Positions 16,953-26,600 of a stretch of DNA of 64,000 bases are shown here, in pieces; positions within the stretch are counted from its first letter, which is position 1, and every line of letters starts with the position of its first letter. This DNA comes from Sedimenticola sp. (GTDB lineage: Bacteria > Pseudomonadota > Gammaproteobacteria > Chromatiales > Chromatiaceae). Below the pieces are notes generated by a model, which saw nothing but the letters and a program-made list of their open reading frames with translations, was not told where the DNA came from and did not search any database. The translations under genes and the position numbers were made by a program. Where the stretch lies: NCBI GenBank assembly GCA_002869585.1, contig PKUO01000052.1:1-64000 (forward strand), given 5' to 3'.

Positions 16953-19900
16953 ATGCCGAAAACCATTATGTATAAATTCATTGGTCTTTTTCTACTACTG
17001 CTTGCATTCACAGCTCATGCTGGAACATCACCCACCCCCAATTTTAATGTCACCCTGATTAACGGGCTTAGTGGGCAGGCCATCGCCAACCAGGAGATTA
17101 CCGCAAAAAAAATAGTCGGTGACAGCTACAAGTGGATTGCCAGCGATACAACCTACAGTAACGGTTCAGTCAGCTTCTACCTGGATGGGCTTGGCGGTGG
17201 CTCCCAATACAAACTCTACACCAAGGCGTACTCCGACTTCCCGGCATGGAGTGACCTGATAAGCAATCCCGGTAATTATCTGTTCAAGGTGGGGATGATT
17301 CCGGTCAAAGTAGTAGCTGGCGGGACCAATGCCCCACTCCCTAATCACGAGATTACGGTCAAAGAAGAGCAAAACGACGGTTCATGGAAATGGTTTGCCC
17401 AGGCGACAACCAACCAGAACGGACTGATCACCATCGACCTTCCTGGTATTGAAAACGGAAGGATATTCAAGTTAAGCGCCCGAAGCCCCTGGGATGATTC
17501 ATACAAATACAGTGACCCGATTACCAGCAATGGCCCTATGACATTTACTGTGGGAAATGCGCCACTCAGAGTCAAGCTCATCGACTACCACACCGGCGTA
17601 GCGCTATCAGGAATCGATATTACGGCCAAAGAAAAACTTCAGGATGGCAGTTTCAGGTGGGTCAGCGGACATACCACCGACAACAACGGCAATACCATAT
17701 TTGACCTTGACGAGTTGGGAAAGGGAAGAACCTATATCCTGCGGACCGAGCCCTATAATGGCGGCTCTGTCTACTCCATTGACATCAGGCAACCCGGGGC
17801 ATTCACATTCAACGTTGGGATTCTGCCCGTCAAACTGACCGACAAACGGTACAACCACCCGCTTGCCAATATCAAATTGACTCTTCTGGAAAAACGTCCA
17901 GACGGAAAACTCAACTGGTACAAGAGTGGAACCACCGATGCCAAGGGCATGGTCTACTTCGATCCCAATGGTCTCCCCGCTGCCGGTTCGGTGTTTGTGG
18001 TAAAAGCAGAGTCACCTTTTGGAGAGGGCAAGCGATACTATTCCAAGTGGGTAACCCAGCCGGAAATTCTCAGTTTCGCTATCACCAGAGGGGAAGAATA
18101 CTCCCTCGATCTAACCCCCCCTTGGATTGTTATCGATACACCTCAAGCGAATGCTGAAATAGCCAACAAAGGCTTCCTCCTCAGGGGCCGTTCCAACGAT
18201 GATCGACAACTGGCACACATCACCGCCAACCTGATAACTCCCGCTGGAAAACGCCTCAGTAAAACGGTCAAACCTAACGACAATGGAGACTGGCTGCTCA
18301 ATGTGCCAGCTGACTTCCTATCGGGTGCAGAGGGCGTCACTGCCCACGTCCATGTATTCGACAGCGCCTTCAACATGGCAAGTCAATCGATCCACCTCAA
18401 GGTTATTGCGGATTCGACTCCGCCTGAGCTGGAGATCACCTCACATAACACCGGCGACAGTGTCCATGCCTTCAATGTTCTGGTTGCAGGGCGCGTTACA
18501 GATAACGCCGGGCTGTTTAAACTGACCGGAACCGTCACTGATCCGAAACTGGGAACCAGCATTGACCAGAAACTGATCGCAATATCACCGTCAACAGGTC
18601 GATGGGTACTGCCCATACCGGCAAATAAAATCACCCTGGGCAATTCAATTACTGTCAGAATCGAGGCAACCGACACCAGTGGTAACCGCAGCAGCAACAG
18701 CCTTAGCCTCAAAGTGGTTCGCAACAACATAAACCCAGACCAACTGCTCAGCCGTACATCCTTTGGCACCACACCCGCAATGATTGCAAAGATTGATCGT
18801 GTTGGTCCGGACGCCTATCTTGCACAGCAACTCAACCCGGCATCCATTCCCGATACGGCATTCAAGCAGCTAATTCAGGGTTGGATTCCCGAAGAAAAGC
18901 GGGATATAGATCTTTACCAACTTATCTACAGCATATACAGCGATAAACAGCTCCTCGAGGTGATGACCTGGTTCTGGGATAACCACTTCAACACCGATAT
19001 CAACAAAACCTATCATGTCGAGTATGAGCTGAATGAAAATCGGGCCTTCAGAAACAATGCCTTTGGCTACTTCAGGAATCTTCTACAGATCAGTGCAACC
19101 AGTCCGGCGATGATGATCTACCTGGATAACCATTCCAGCCGCAAGGAAGACCCCAACGAAAACTATGCACGTGAACTGCTCGAACTCCACACCATGGGAG
19201 TGGATGGAGGATATACGCAACACGACATTGGTGAAATTGCCCGCATCTTTTCTGGCTGGCGCGTAAAAGATGAGCAATTCCACTTCGAGGCATACAAGCA
19301 TGATGACGACAGTAAAATAGTATTGGGACACACTATTCCTGGTGGAGGCGGGATGAAGGAGGGTGAGATGGTCCTCGACATCCTCGCAACCCACCCCTCT
19401 ACCGCCACACACATCTGCACCAAACTCCTGCAACTGTTCGTGTCCGACAATCCAGCGGATAACACCATAAACTCATGCAGGGATGTATTTCTTGGCAGTA
19501 ATGGACATATTCGAACGGTGCTCAAGCACATCCTCTATTCAGCAGATTTCAGCGCCCCTGAAAACTTTCACACGAAGGTCAAAAACCCTCTCGAATTCCT
19601 CTCCAGCATCATCCGCAATTTCCAGGCGAAGTCCGGGATAAAGGATCTACGCTACGGTATAGAGTCGATGGGTATGCCACCATTCGAAAACGCCATTCCC
19701 ACAGGATGGCCGGAAACCGGTGAAAAGTGGGCCAACTCCAATCAGTTGATGATGCGATTCCAATTCCATTCTGATGCCATTTTCAATGAAAACGATCCGG
19801 AGTGGAGATACACATCCATGGAACCCAAACGTTTATTGGCCAATCGCAACCTGAAAAATGCAGATGAGGTCCTGAGCTATCTATTCAGATTGGCCATGGC

Positions 19901-20054
19901 AAATGATTACAGTGAACTGGAGTGGGATACAGCCTACAGCTTGCTGACCGATAACAGTACCCGGCCATTCGATCTCAATCAGCCAGATGCCGATCAACGG
20001 TTGCGCAATCTCATTAACATCATGCTGACCTTCCCCGGCTACCAGCTGCAGTAA
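16953..20054 (+). CDS. Secreted DUF1800 protein with four N-terminal tandem repeats
   Basis: The 1,033-residue protein has a signal peptide (about residues 1-23). Four tandem repeats of about 88 residues follow (about 30-115, 116-202, 203-290, 291-380), each with the pattern PVKV...PL.N..IT..E...DG...W...TT...G, probably beta-sandwich domains. Two Ig-like domains (about 390-485 and 488-590) precede the C-terminal DUF1800 domain (about 592-1033), which carries NYARELLELHTMGVDGGYTQ and the WFWDNHFNT motif. DUF1800 proteins are of uncertain function and are often secreted or surface-bound. The gene is followed 14 bases later by a DUF1501 gene, its usual partner. The ATG at 16953 was chosen; an ATG five codons later is possible. 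Confidence 0.88.
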   Translation: MPKTIMYKFIGLFLLLLAFTAHAGTSPTPNFNVTLINGLSGQAIANQEITAKKIVGDSYKWIASDTTYSNGSVSFYLDGLGGGSQYKLYTKAYSDFPAWSDLISNPGNYLFKVGMIPVKVVAGGTNAPLPNHEITVKEEQNDGSWKWFAQATTNQNGLITIDLPGIENGRIFKLSARSPWDDSYKYSDPITSNGPMTFTVGNAPLRVKLIDYHTGVALSGIDITAKEKLQDGSFRWVSGHTTDNNGNTIFDLDELGKGRTYILRTEPYNGGSVYSIDIRQPGAFTFNVGILPVKLTDKRYNHPLANIKLTLLEKRPDGKLNWYKSGTTDAKGMVYFDPNGLPAAGSVFVVKAESPFGEGKRYYSKWVTQPEILSFAITRGEEYSLDLTPPWIVIDTPQANAEIANKGFLLRGRSNDDRQLAHITANLITPAGKRLSKTVKPNDNGDWLLNVPADFLSGAEGVTAHVHVFDSAFNMASQSIHLKVIADSTPPELEITSHNTGDSVHAFNVLVAGRVTDNAGLFKLTGTVTDPKLGTSIDQKLIAISPSTGRWVLPIPANKITLGNSITVRIEATDTSGNRSSNSLSLKVVRNNINPDQLLSRTSFGTTPAMIAKIDRVGPDAYLAQQLNPASIPDTAFKQLIQGWIPEEKRDIDLYQLIYSIYSDKQLLEVMTWFWDNHFNTDINKTYHVEYELNENRAFRNNAFGYFRNLLQISATSPAMMIYLDNHSSRKEDPNENYARELLELHTMGVDGGYTQHDIGEIARIFSGWRVKDEQFHFEAYKHDDDSKIVLGHTIPGGGGMKEGEMVLDILATHPSTATHICTKLLQLFVSDNPADNTINSCRDVFLGSNGHIRTVLKHILYSADFSAPENFHTKVKNPLEFLSSIIRNFQAKSGIKDLRYGIESMGMPPFENAIPTGWPETGEKWANSNQLMMRFQFHSDAIFNENDPEWRYTSMEPKRLLANRNLKNADEVLSYLFRLAMANDYSELEWDTAYSLLTDNSTRPFDLNQPDADQRLRNLINIMLTFPGYQLQ

Positions 20055-20068
20055 GCATAAGGACTATC

Positions 20069-21319
20069 ATGAACAGACGCAATTTCATCAAAGGTCTTGT
20101 TGCCAGCCATCTCGCAGCCACAGGTTTCCTCAGCGGCTCCCCCTTGTCCTACCGGATCCGTCCCGCCAGGGCAGCCAATGGTAAAACCCTGATTGTCATC
20201 TTTCAGCGTGGTGGCTGTGACGGGCTGAATGTGGTTGTGCCCTTTGGTGACCCGAATTACTACGCGCTCAGACCCAGCATAGCCATACCCCGACCATCCA
20301 GCGACCCAACCTCGGCATTGAATCTGGACAATTTTTTCGGACTGCATCCCAGCATGAAACCGATGCACGACATCTTTACCGACGGAAATCTCGCCGTGAT
20401 GCCAGCAGTTCACTATAGGGATGCCTCCAGATCTCATTTTGACGGTCAGCAGCAGATTGAGAGCGGCACCGCTGAAAAACTCGCCGATGGCTGGCTAAAC
20501 CGCCAGCTCCAAAGCGAAATGGATACTGCTATGCTGCGCGCCATTGGGTTCGGCAGCGGCCTGCCCCACTCACTGCGAGGAGATGCCAGTGTAGTCACCT
20601 TCAATGACCTATCACAGTTTGGCCTGGGAGATGACAACCCGCAGTCACAATTACTACGCACAAGATTAAGATCTATCTTTGAGCAGGCGACAACCGAGGA
20701 CCAGTACAATCGCGCATTGATCCAGAAAAGCGGTCTGACGCTGCTCGACAATCTGTCGCTGTTCGATCAGATCGATATTGAAAACTACTCGCCAGAAAAT
20801 GGCGCTGAATACCCTAACTCATCCTTTGGAAGGCAATTACGCCAGACCGCCCAGTTAATCAAAGAGAATGTCGGGCTTGAAATCGCGACTGTAGACATCG
20901 GCGGTTGGGACAGCCATTCCAACCAGGGGGGCGGCGAGGAAAATGGCAGTCAGGCCAGAAATCTCGCACAGTTTGCTTCCGGTATTCATGCCATCTATAC
21001 CGACCTCGGCGACAGAATGAATGATATCGTCATTCTCACTATGACCGAATTTGGTCGTACCGCAAAAGAAAATGCCAGCCGGGGCACAGACCATGGGAAC
21101 GCCGCCGCCTGGTTTGCCATAGGCCACAGTATCAGGGGTGGCGTTTTTGGCGATTGGCCTGGCCTGGCTGCCTCTCAACTCTATGAGGGCAGGTATCTGG
21201 CGCATAGCATCGATTTTCGTGATGTTTTCACAGAGGTACTGTCCCGGCACCTGGGAACCCGGAATCTCACAGATGTGATTCCTGAACACAGCTATACCCC
21301 CATCGGTTTTCTTGGGTAA
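20069..21319 (+). CDS. DUF1501 family protein with Tat signal
   Basis: The 416-residue protein opens with a twin-arginine signal, MNRRNFIKGLVASHL, cleaved probably after PARA near residue 36, so it would be exported folded by Tat. The DUF1501 body includes IVIFQRGGCDGLNVVVPFGD near the start and the DIGGWDSHSNQG and TMTEFGRTAKENASRGTDHG motifs, whose Asp and His residues resemble metal ligands of sulfatase/alkaline-phosphatase-like folds. Function is not established. The ATG has an AAGGA site. It is paired with the upstream DUF1800 gene, a recurrent bacterial combination, and converges with dgt with one base between the stops. Confidence 0.9.
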   Translation: MNRRNFIKGLVASHLAATGFLSGSPLSYRIRPARAANGKTLIVIFQRGGCDGLNVVVPFGDPNYYALRPSIAIPRPSSDPTSALNLDNFFGLHPSMKPMHDIFTDGNLAVMPAVHYRDASRSHFDGQQQIESGTAEKLADGWLNRQLQSEMDTAMLRAIGFGSGLPHSLRGDASVVTFNDLSQFGLGDDNPQSQLLRTRLRSIFEQATTEDQYNRALIQKSGLTLLDNLSLFDQIDIENYSPENGAEYPNSSFGRQLRQTAQLIKENVGLEIATVDIGGWDSHSNQGGGEENGSQARNLAQFASGIHAIYTDLGDRMNDIVILTMTEFGRTAKENASRGTDHGNAAAWFAIGHSIRGGVFGDWPGLAASQLYEGRYLAHSIDFRDVFTEVLSRHLGTRNLTDVIPEHSYTPIGFLG

Positions 21320-21320
21320 T

Positions 21321-22685
21321 TCAACGCCCAGGCAGGGATATTCCCGTCAGCTTCTTGTACAGGGAGACCGCATAGGAGTCGGTCATGCCGGAGACAAAAT
21401 CCGTCAGTAGCAACAGGCGGGTATAGAGATCATTGGAGGGTACCCGGTCCGCACCGATGAACTGCTCCGGGATCAGACGACTCATCATCCTGCTGCGCGC
21501 ATTGGCCTTCTCGCCCTGATCTGCGATATCGTCCAGCACCTGGATAAAACGCTCCAACAACTCTCCGATCACCTGAAAGCCGGCGGTCTGTATCTCCACC
21601 ACCTCGGGGGCGTTATAGATACGCGCCACAGCAACCTCGATCAGTCGATCCATCTCGGCCTTTTTGGGAATCTGCGACAGTAATGGCTGATCGAAACGCC
21701 CTTCCAGAATCGCCTGTTCGTTATCCAGAAAACAGCTCATCGCCTGACTGATCGCCTCATTGATCACCTTGGCGCGCAGGAACTCCACCTTGCCCTTGTC
21801 ATCCCGGATGCGGCTGATTCGTTCCTGTTGCCTGCCTGCGCTTGAGAGCATGGGCAGGAACAGCGCCAACACCTCATCCAGACTCAGGTAACCCAGGCGA
21901 AAGCCATCCTCGATATCGATCACCCGATAGCTGATATCGTCCGCGGCCTCCACCAGGAAAGAGAGAGGATGGCGATGCCAGATCGCACGCATCGGCTCGC
22001 GGCGCAGCATGCCGGTAGTCTCGGCCACCTCCTCGAACAGATCGCGGTCGGCGGCGAAAAAGCCCTGCTTCTTGGCGCTGACCCCATCAAACCGGCTGCC
22101 GCCCAGCCAAGACTCGCGCGGATATTTGGTAAACGCCGCGAGGGTGGCGCAGGTCAGTTGCAGACCGCCCTGGTTGGCGGCGTTCTGCAGGCGCGTCAGG
22201 ATACGGAACCCCTGGGCGTTGCCCTCAAAACTGAGGAAATCCTCCTTTTCACTGCCGTGCAGCACATCCACACGGCGCTGGCCATACTCGGCGGTCATCG
22301 CCCAGTGCCGGAAGGCATCCTCACCGGAATGGCCAAAGGGAGGGTTGCCTATGTCGTGCGCCAGGCAGGCCGCAGCACAGATATCGCCGAAGTCAGAGGC
22401 CTCGAAGTCTTCCAGCCTATGCCGGGAGATGATCTGCTCGCCAACCAGGGTACCCAGTGAGCGGCCAATGCTCGAAGCCTCCAGGCTGTGGGTCAGCCGC
22501 GTGCGAATGTAGTCGATCCCCGACAGGGGGAAAACCTGGGTCTTGTCCTGCATGCGCCTGAACGCGGAGCAGAAGACGATGCGGTCGAAGTCACGCTGAA
22601 AATCGGTACGCACGGTCGATCCGCTCGGGTCTTCATTCGAACCCAGGCGCTTGCGGGAGAGTAGTTTCGGCCACTGCATGGACAT
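21321..22685 (-). CDS. dgt: Deoxyguanosinetriphosphate triphosphohydrolase-like protein
   Basis: Dgt-type enzymes cleave dNTPs to the nucleoside and triphosphate and use an HD metal site. The 454-residue protein shows FRRMQDKTQVFPL and RTRLTHSLEASSIG, then the HD pair in LAHDIGNPPFGHSGEDAF and VEAADDISYRVIDIEDG, the full set of metal ligands. Length fits the Dgt group rather than the shorter YfbR group. Whether the enzyme prefers dGTP or is a broader dNTPase cannot be told from sequence. It converges with the DUF1501 gene. The SDR gene lies upstream in the same direction with a 98-base gap. Confidence 0.92.
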   Translation of the reverse strand: MSMQWPKLLSRKRLGSNEDPSGSTVRTDFQRDFDRIVFCSAFRRMQDKTQVFPLSGIDYIRTRLTHSLEASSIGRSLGTLVGEQIISRHRLEDFEASDFGDICAAACLAHDIGNPPFGHSGEDAFRHWAMTAEYGQRRVDVLHGSEKEDFLSFEGNAQGFRILTRLQNAANQGGLQLTCATLAAFTKYPRESWLGGSRFDGVSAKKQGFFAADRDLFEEVAETTGMLRREPMRAIWHRHPLSFLVEAADDISYRVIDIEDGFRLGYLSLDEVLALFLPMLSSAGRQQERISRIRDDKGKVEFLRAKVINEAISQAMSCFLDNEQAILEGRFDQPLLSQIPKKAEMDRLIEVAVARIYNAPEVVEIQTAGFQVIGELLERFIQVLDDIADQGEKANARSRMMSRLIPEQFIGADRVPSNDLYTRLLLLTDFVSGMTDSYAVSLYKKLTGISLPGR

Positions 22686-22783
22686 GATGGTTACTTCTTA
22701 GTGTCAGCGTTGCGCGTTGCAACCCGGCATTCACCGGTAGTCTCGATTTCGAAATATTGTAACGTCAACCCGTGGCAGGGTAA

Positions 22784-23536
22784 CTATTTATTGAAGACCC
22801 GGTTGTACTCTTCTGGATCGATGATCTGCCGGATATCGATAAAACTGCCGGAAGGGTAACCCAGCAGTTGCGGCATCACCGCCAGTACCTGCTCGCCCGC
22901 CTGATCAGCCTCTGGCATCAACGCTGTGCCCCTTGCCTCCTTCAGTCTGGCAAGTGCCGGAAACTCATCGGCATCCGGTGTTTCACACAGATAATCCATC
23001 ATCGCGGTATCGATCAATCCCGGCGCCAAGGCGGTGATATGGGTGTGCTGAAACTCATGGGCGTAGAGCCTGGCCAGCATGTTCAGACTCGCCTTGGAGA
23101 GCGCGTAGCCGCCCCACCCCTTGCTGCCCAATACCGCCGCGCCGGACGAGATCATGATGATCTGCGCAACCGGTTTTCCCCATTGATGCAGCCAGTCGAG
23201 GATTATTTTGTTGGCGAACAGGTTGATATCAAAAACCTGCTTCAATTCTGCCACTGAGGTGTCATGCAGCGGTTTGATCTCACCCAGCACGCCGGCGTTC
23301 AGGACCACCAGATCAAGACTATCCAAACGACCCAGCAGAACATCCAGGGCGGCAGGAATAGCCTCGAAATCAGAAAGATCGCAACGCACATCCTCCTGTT
23401 CACCCTCAACCTCGCAGCCGCGCCGGCAGCAGCCGTATACCTTGCCACCCCGCCGCAGAAAGGCCTTGGTGATACCCTGCCCCAGTCCGGAACTGTTTCC
23501 CGTGATGAACAGCCTGCCGCCCTCAGTTGCCACCAT
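22784..23536 (-). CDS. Short-chain dehydrogenase/reductase
   Basis: From the ATG at 23536 the protein is 250 residues. AAGGAG lies 6 bases upstream, which decides the start against upstream in-frame ATGs. The N-terminus has the cofactor motif FITGNSSGLGQGITKAF. An NAGVLGE motif follows, then the catalytic serine in MISSGAAVLG and the YALSK pair (Tyr, Lys). It is a classical NAD(P)-dependent SDR close in size to the sepiapterin/benzil-reductase-like group, substrate unknown. It is divergent from the tandem UvrA gene, which starts 158 bases to the right. Confidence 0.88.
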   Translation of the reverse strand: MVATEGGRLFITGNSSGLGQGITKAFLRRGGKVYGCCRRGCEVEGEQEDVRCDLSDFEAIPAALDVLLGRLDSLDLVVLNAGVLGEIKPLHDTSVAELKQVFDINLFANKIILDWLHQWGKPVAQIIMISSGAAVLGSKGWGGYALSKASLNMLARLYAHEFQHTHITALAPGLIDTAMMDYLCETPDADEFPALARLKEARGTALMPEADQAGEQVLAVMPQLLGYPSGSFIDIRQIIDPEEYNRVFNK

Positions 23537-23694
23537 TTGCATCTCCTTACACATCCAGATCCTAATTCTTCCACAGAAGAATAGACAAAGCAGGGGATTC
23601 AGCAACAAACAAACTGCTCCAAACTCTTGCAGCCTCTCTCGTTAAATTCGAAAATGTCAGGCTATTTGCAATTTACCAGACTCTCCCGGTCGCT

Positions 23695-26600
23695 ATGTCC
23701 AACGATGTGATTAAAGTTAAAAACGCCCATCAGAACAACCTGAAGAATCTGGATATTGAGATTCCCCTGGGCGAACTGACGGTGATCACCGGCGTCAGTG
23801 GGTCCGGAAAGTCATCCCTGGCCTTTGACACGATCTATGCCGAAGGCCAGCGGCGCTACGTCGAGACCTTTTCGCCCTACGCCCGCCAGTTCCTCGACCG
23901 CATGGACCGCCCGCAGGTAGACGCCATAGAGGGCATCCCGCCGGCCATCGCCATCGACCAGGTCAACCCGGTGCGCACCTCGCGCTCCACCGTCGGCACC
24001 ATGACCGAACTGAACGATCACATCAAGCTGCTGTTCGCCCGCGCGGCGCAGATCCATTGCCGGGGGTGCGGACGCGAGGTTATCCATGACACCCCCCAGG
24101 GGATCACCGAACAGCTGCTGCAGGAGCTCCAGGGCAAACGGGCCATTATCAGTTTCCCGGTAGCCATCCCTGACAACTTCAGCACCGGCGAAATCAAGGA
24201 GTTGCTGGCCCAGCAGGGCTACACACGCATCCACACGGAACACGAACGGCAACTGGAGGTGATCCAAGATCGCATTCGCATTGAACACAGCCATCGCGAT
24301 CGCCTGGCGGAGGCGGTGGAGACCGCACTGGAAAGGGGCCACGGCTTTATCACAGTCTATCTCCTGGACGAGGCGCGCAACCCGATCAGCCACCTCCGGT
24401 TCTCGGCGGATCTGCACTGCCCCGATTGCGACATCCACTATCCCAACCCGCTGCCCAACCACTTCTCATTCAATTCGCCCCTCGGCGCCTGTGATACCTG
24501 CCGGGGCTTTGGTCGCATCATGGGCGTGGACTATGACCTGATCATACCCGACCCGGATAAATCACTGATTGAAGGGGCGATCAGGCCGTTTCAGAGTGGT
24601 CGCTCGATGGAGTGCCAGGAGGATTTGATGGCCGCGGCGGCCAAGCGGGGTATTCCCACCAATATCCCCTGGCGGGAACTGCCCGGGGATGTCAGGGAGT
24701 GGGTGATCAAGGGCGAAGGCGCCTGGGATGGACGCCACTGGTATGGCGTCGATGGCTACTTTAATTTCCTGGAGAGCAAGAGCTACAAGATGCATATCCG
24801 GGTGCTGCTCTCCAAGTACCGCGCCTACACCCCCTGCCCCAGTTGCCACGGGGCGCGGCTCAAGCTGCCGGCGCTGGATTATCGCCTCGGCACCCGGGCG
24901 GATGCGATGGCGGTGTGCAGCATCGAGCGGCGTTTCAGATCGGATGCGATCAGCATGCCTCAGGCGGTCTGGGAAAACCTGCCTGGTCTGAATATCCATG
25001 ACCTGATGCAGCTGCCGCTGGGGGAGTGTTACCGCTTTATCGGTGACCTGCACCTGCCCGCCCCACTGGATCAGGCCACCGATCTGCTGCTGGGTGAGAT
25101 CCGCTCGCGACTCCACTACCTGTGCGAAGTGGGGCTGGGCTATCTCAGCCTGGACCGCCAGTCACGCACCCTCTCCGGCGGCGAGGTGCAACGCATCAAC
25201 CTGACCACCGCGCTCGGCACCTCCCTGGTCAATACCCTGTTTGTCCTGGACGAGCCCAGCATTGGCCTGCACCCGCGGGACATAGACCGCATCAGCGGCG
25301 TGCTGCACCGCCTGCGCGATGCAGGTAACACCCTGCTGGTTGTGGAGCATGACCCGCAGATCATGCTGGCGGCCGACCGCATCCTCGATATCGGTCCGGG
25401 ACCGGGCGAACATGGCGGCGAGATCGTCTTCTACGGCACTCCTGAAAAGTTGGCAAAAACCAGGGGCTCCATGACCGCCGATTATCTTGCCGGCAGGCGC
25501 AAAGTCAGCCCAGGGGGAGCGCCGGATGCGCCCGATCAGGAGTGCGACTACCTCCGCATCCTCGGCGCCAGTGAGCACAACCTCAAAGGGATTGATGTGC
25601 AGATCCCCCTGAATCGCCTGGTCTGTATCACCGGTGTCTCCGGCTCGGGCAAATCGACCCTGATCAACGATATCCTGCACAACGCCCTGAACAAACTCAA
25701 AGGACAGCCCAGGGAGCCCGCCGGCGCGCACAGCGCCATCGAAGGCCATGAACTGGTCGGCGAAGTGGTGATGCTCGACCAGTCATCCATCGGCAAGACC
25801 TCGCGCTCCAACCCGGCCAGCTTTGTCGGCGCTCTCGATTCGATCCGCAAGCTCTTCGCCAAAGCACCGCTGGCGAAGGAGCGTGGCTACACCGCCGGCA
25901 CCTTCAGCTTCAACTCCGGCAACGGTCGTTGCCCGACCTGCAGTGGCTCCGGTTTCGAGCATGTGGAGATGCAGTTTCTCAGCGATGTCTACCTGCGCTG
26001 CCCGGACTGCAACGGGCGGCGTTACCGCAGTGAAGTGCTGGAAGTCGCGCTGGACGGTGCATCGATTGCCGATGTGCTGACCATGACCGTCACCGAGGCC
26101 CTGGGCTTCTTCAGTGACAGCCCCGAGGTGCGCCTCGCCCTGGAACCCCTTGAGGCGGTCGGACTCAGCTACCTGCAACTGGGCCAGCCGGTGCCCACCC
26201 TCTCTGGCGGCGAGGCCCAGCGCCTGAAACTGGCCGGTTATCTCTCCAAGGCGAAGCGCCGCAAAAGTGCTGGCAAGGGCAATCTGTTCCTGCTGGATGA
26301 GCCCACCACCGGCCTGCATTTCAACGATATCGCCACCCTGCTGCAAGCCTTTCGGCGTCTGCTCAATCGCGGCCACAGTCTGGTGGTTATCGAACACAAC
26401 CTGGATGTGATCGGTGCGGCCGACTGGCTTATCGACCTCGGCCCCGAAGGCGGCGACGGAGGTGGTGAGATCATCTGCACCGGCACTCCGGACGAAGTGA
26501 GCACTCACCTGACAAGCCATACCGGAAAGGCGCTGCGGGAGTACCGGCAAGCGCTCAACCGATTCAAATCCCTCACTTCCGGCAAGGGCAGGAAACTCCC

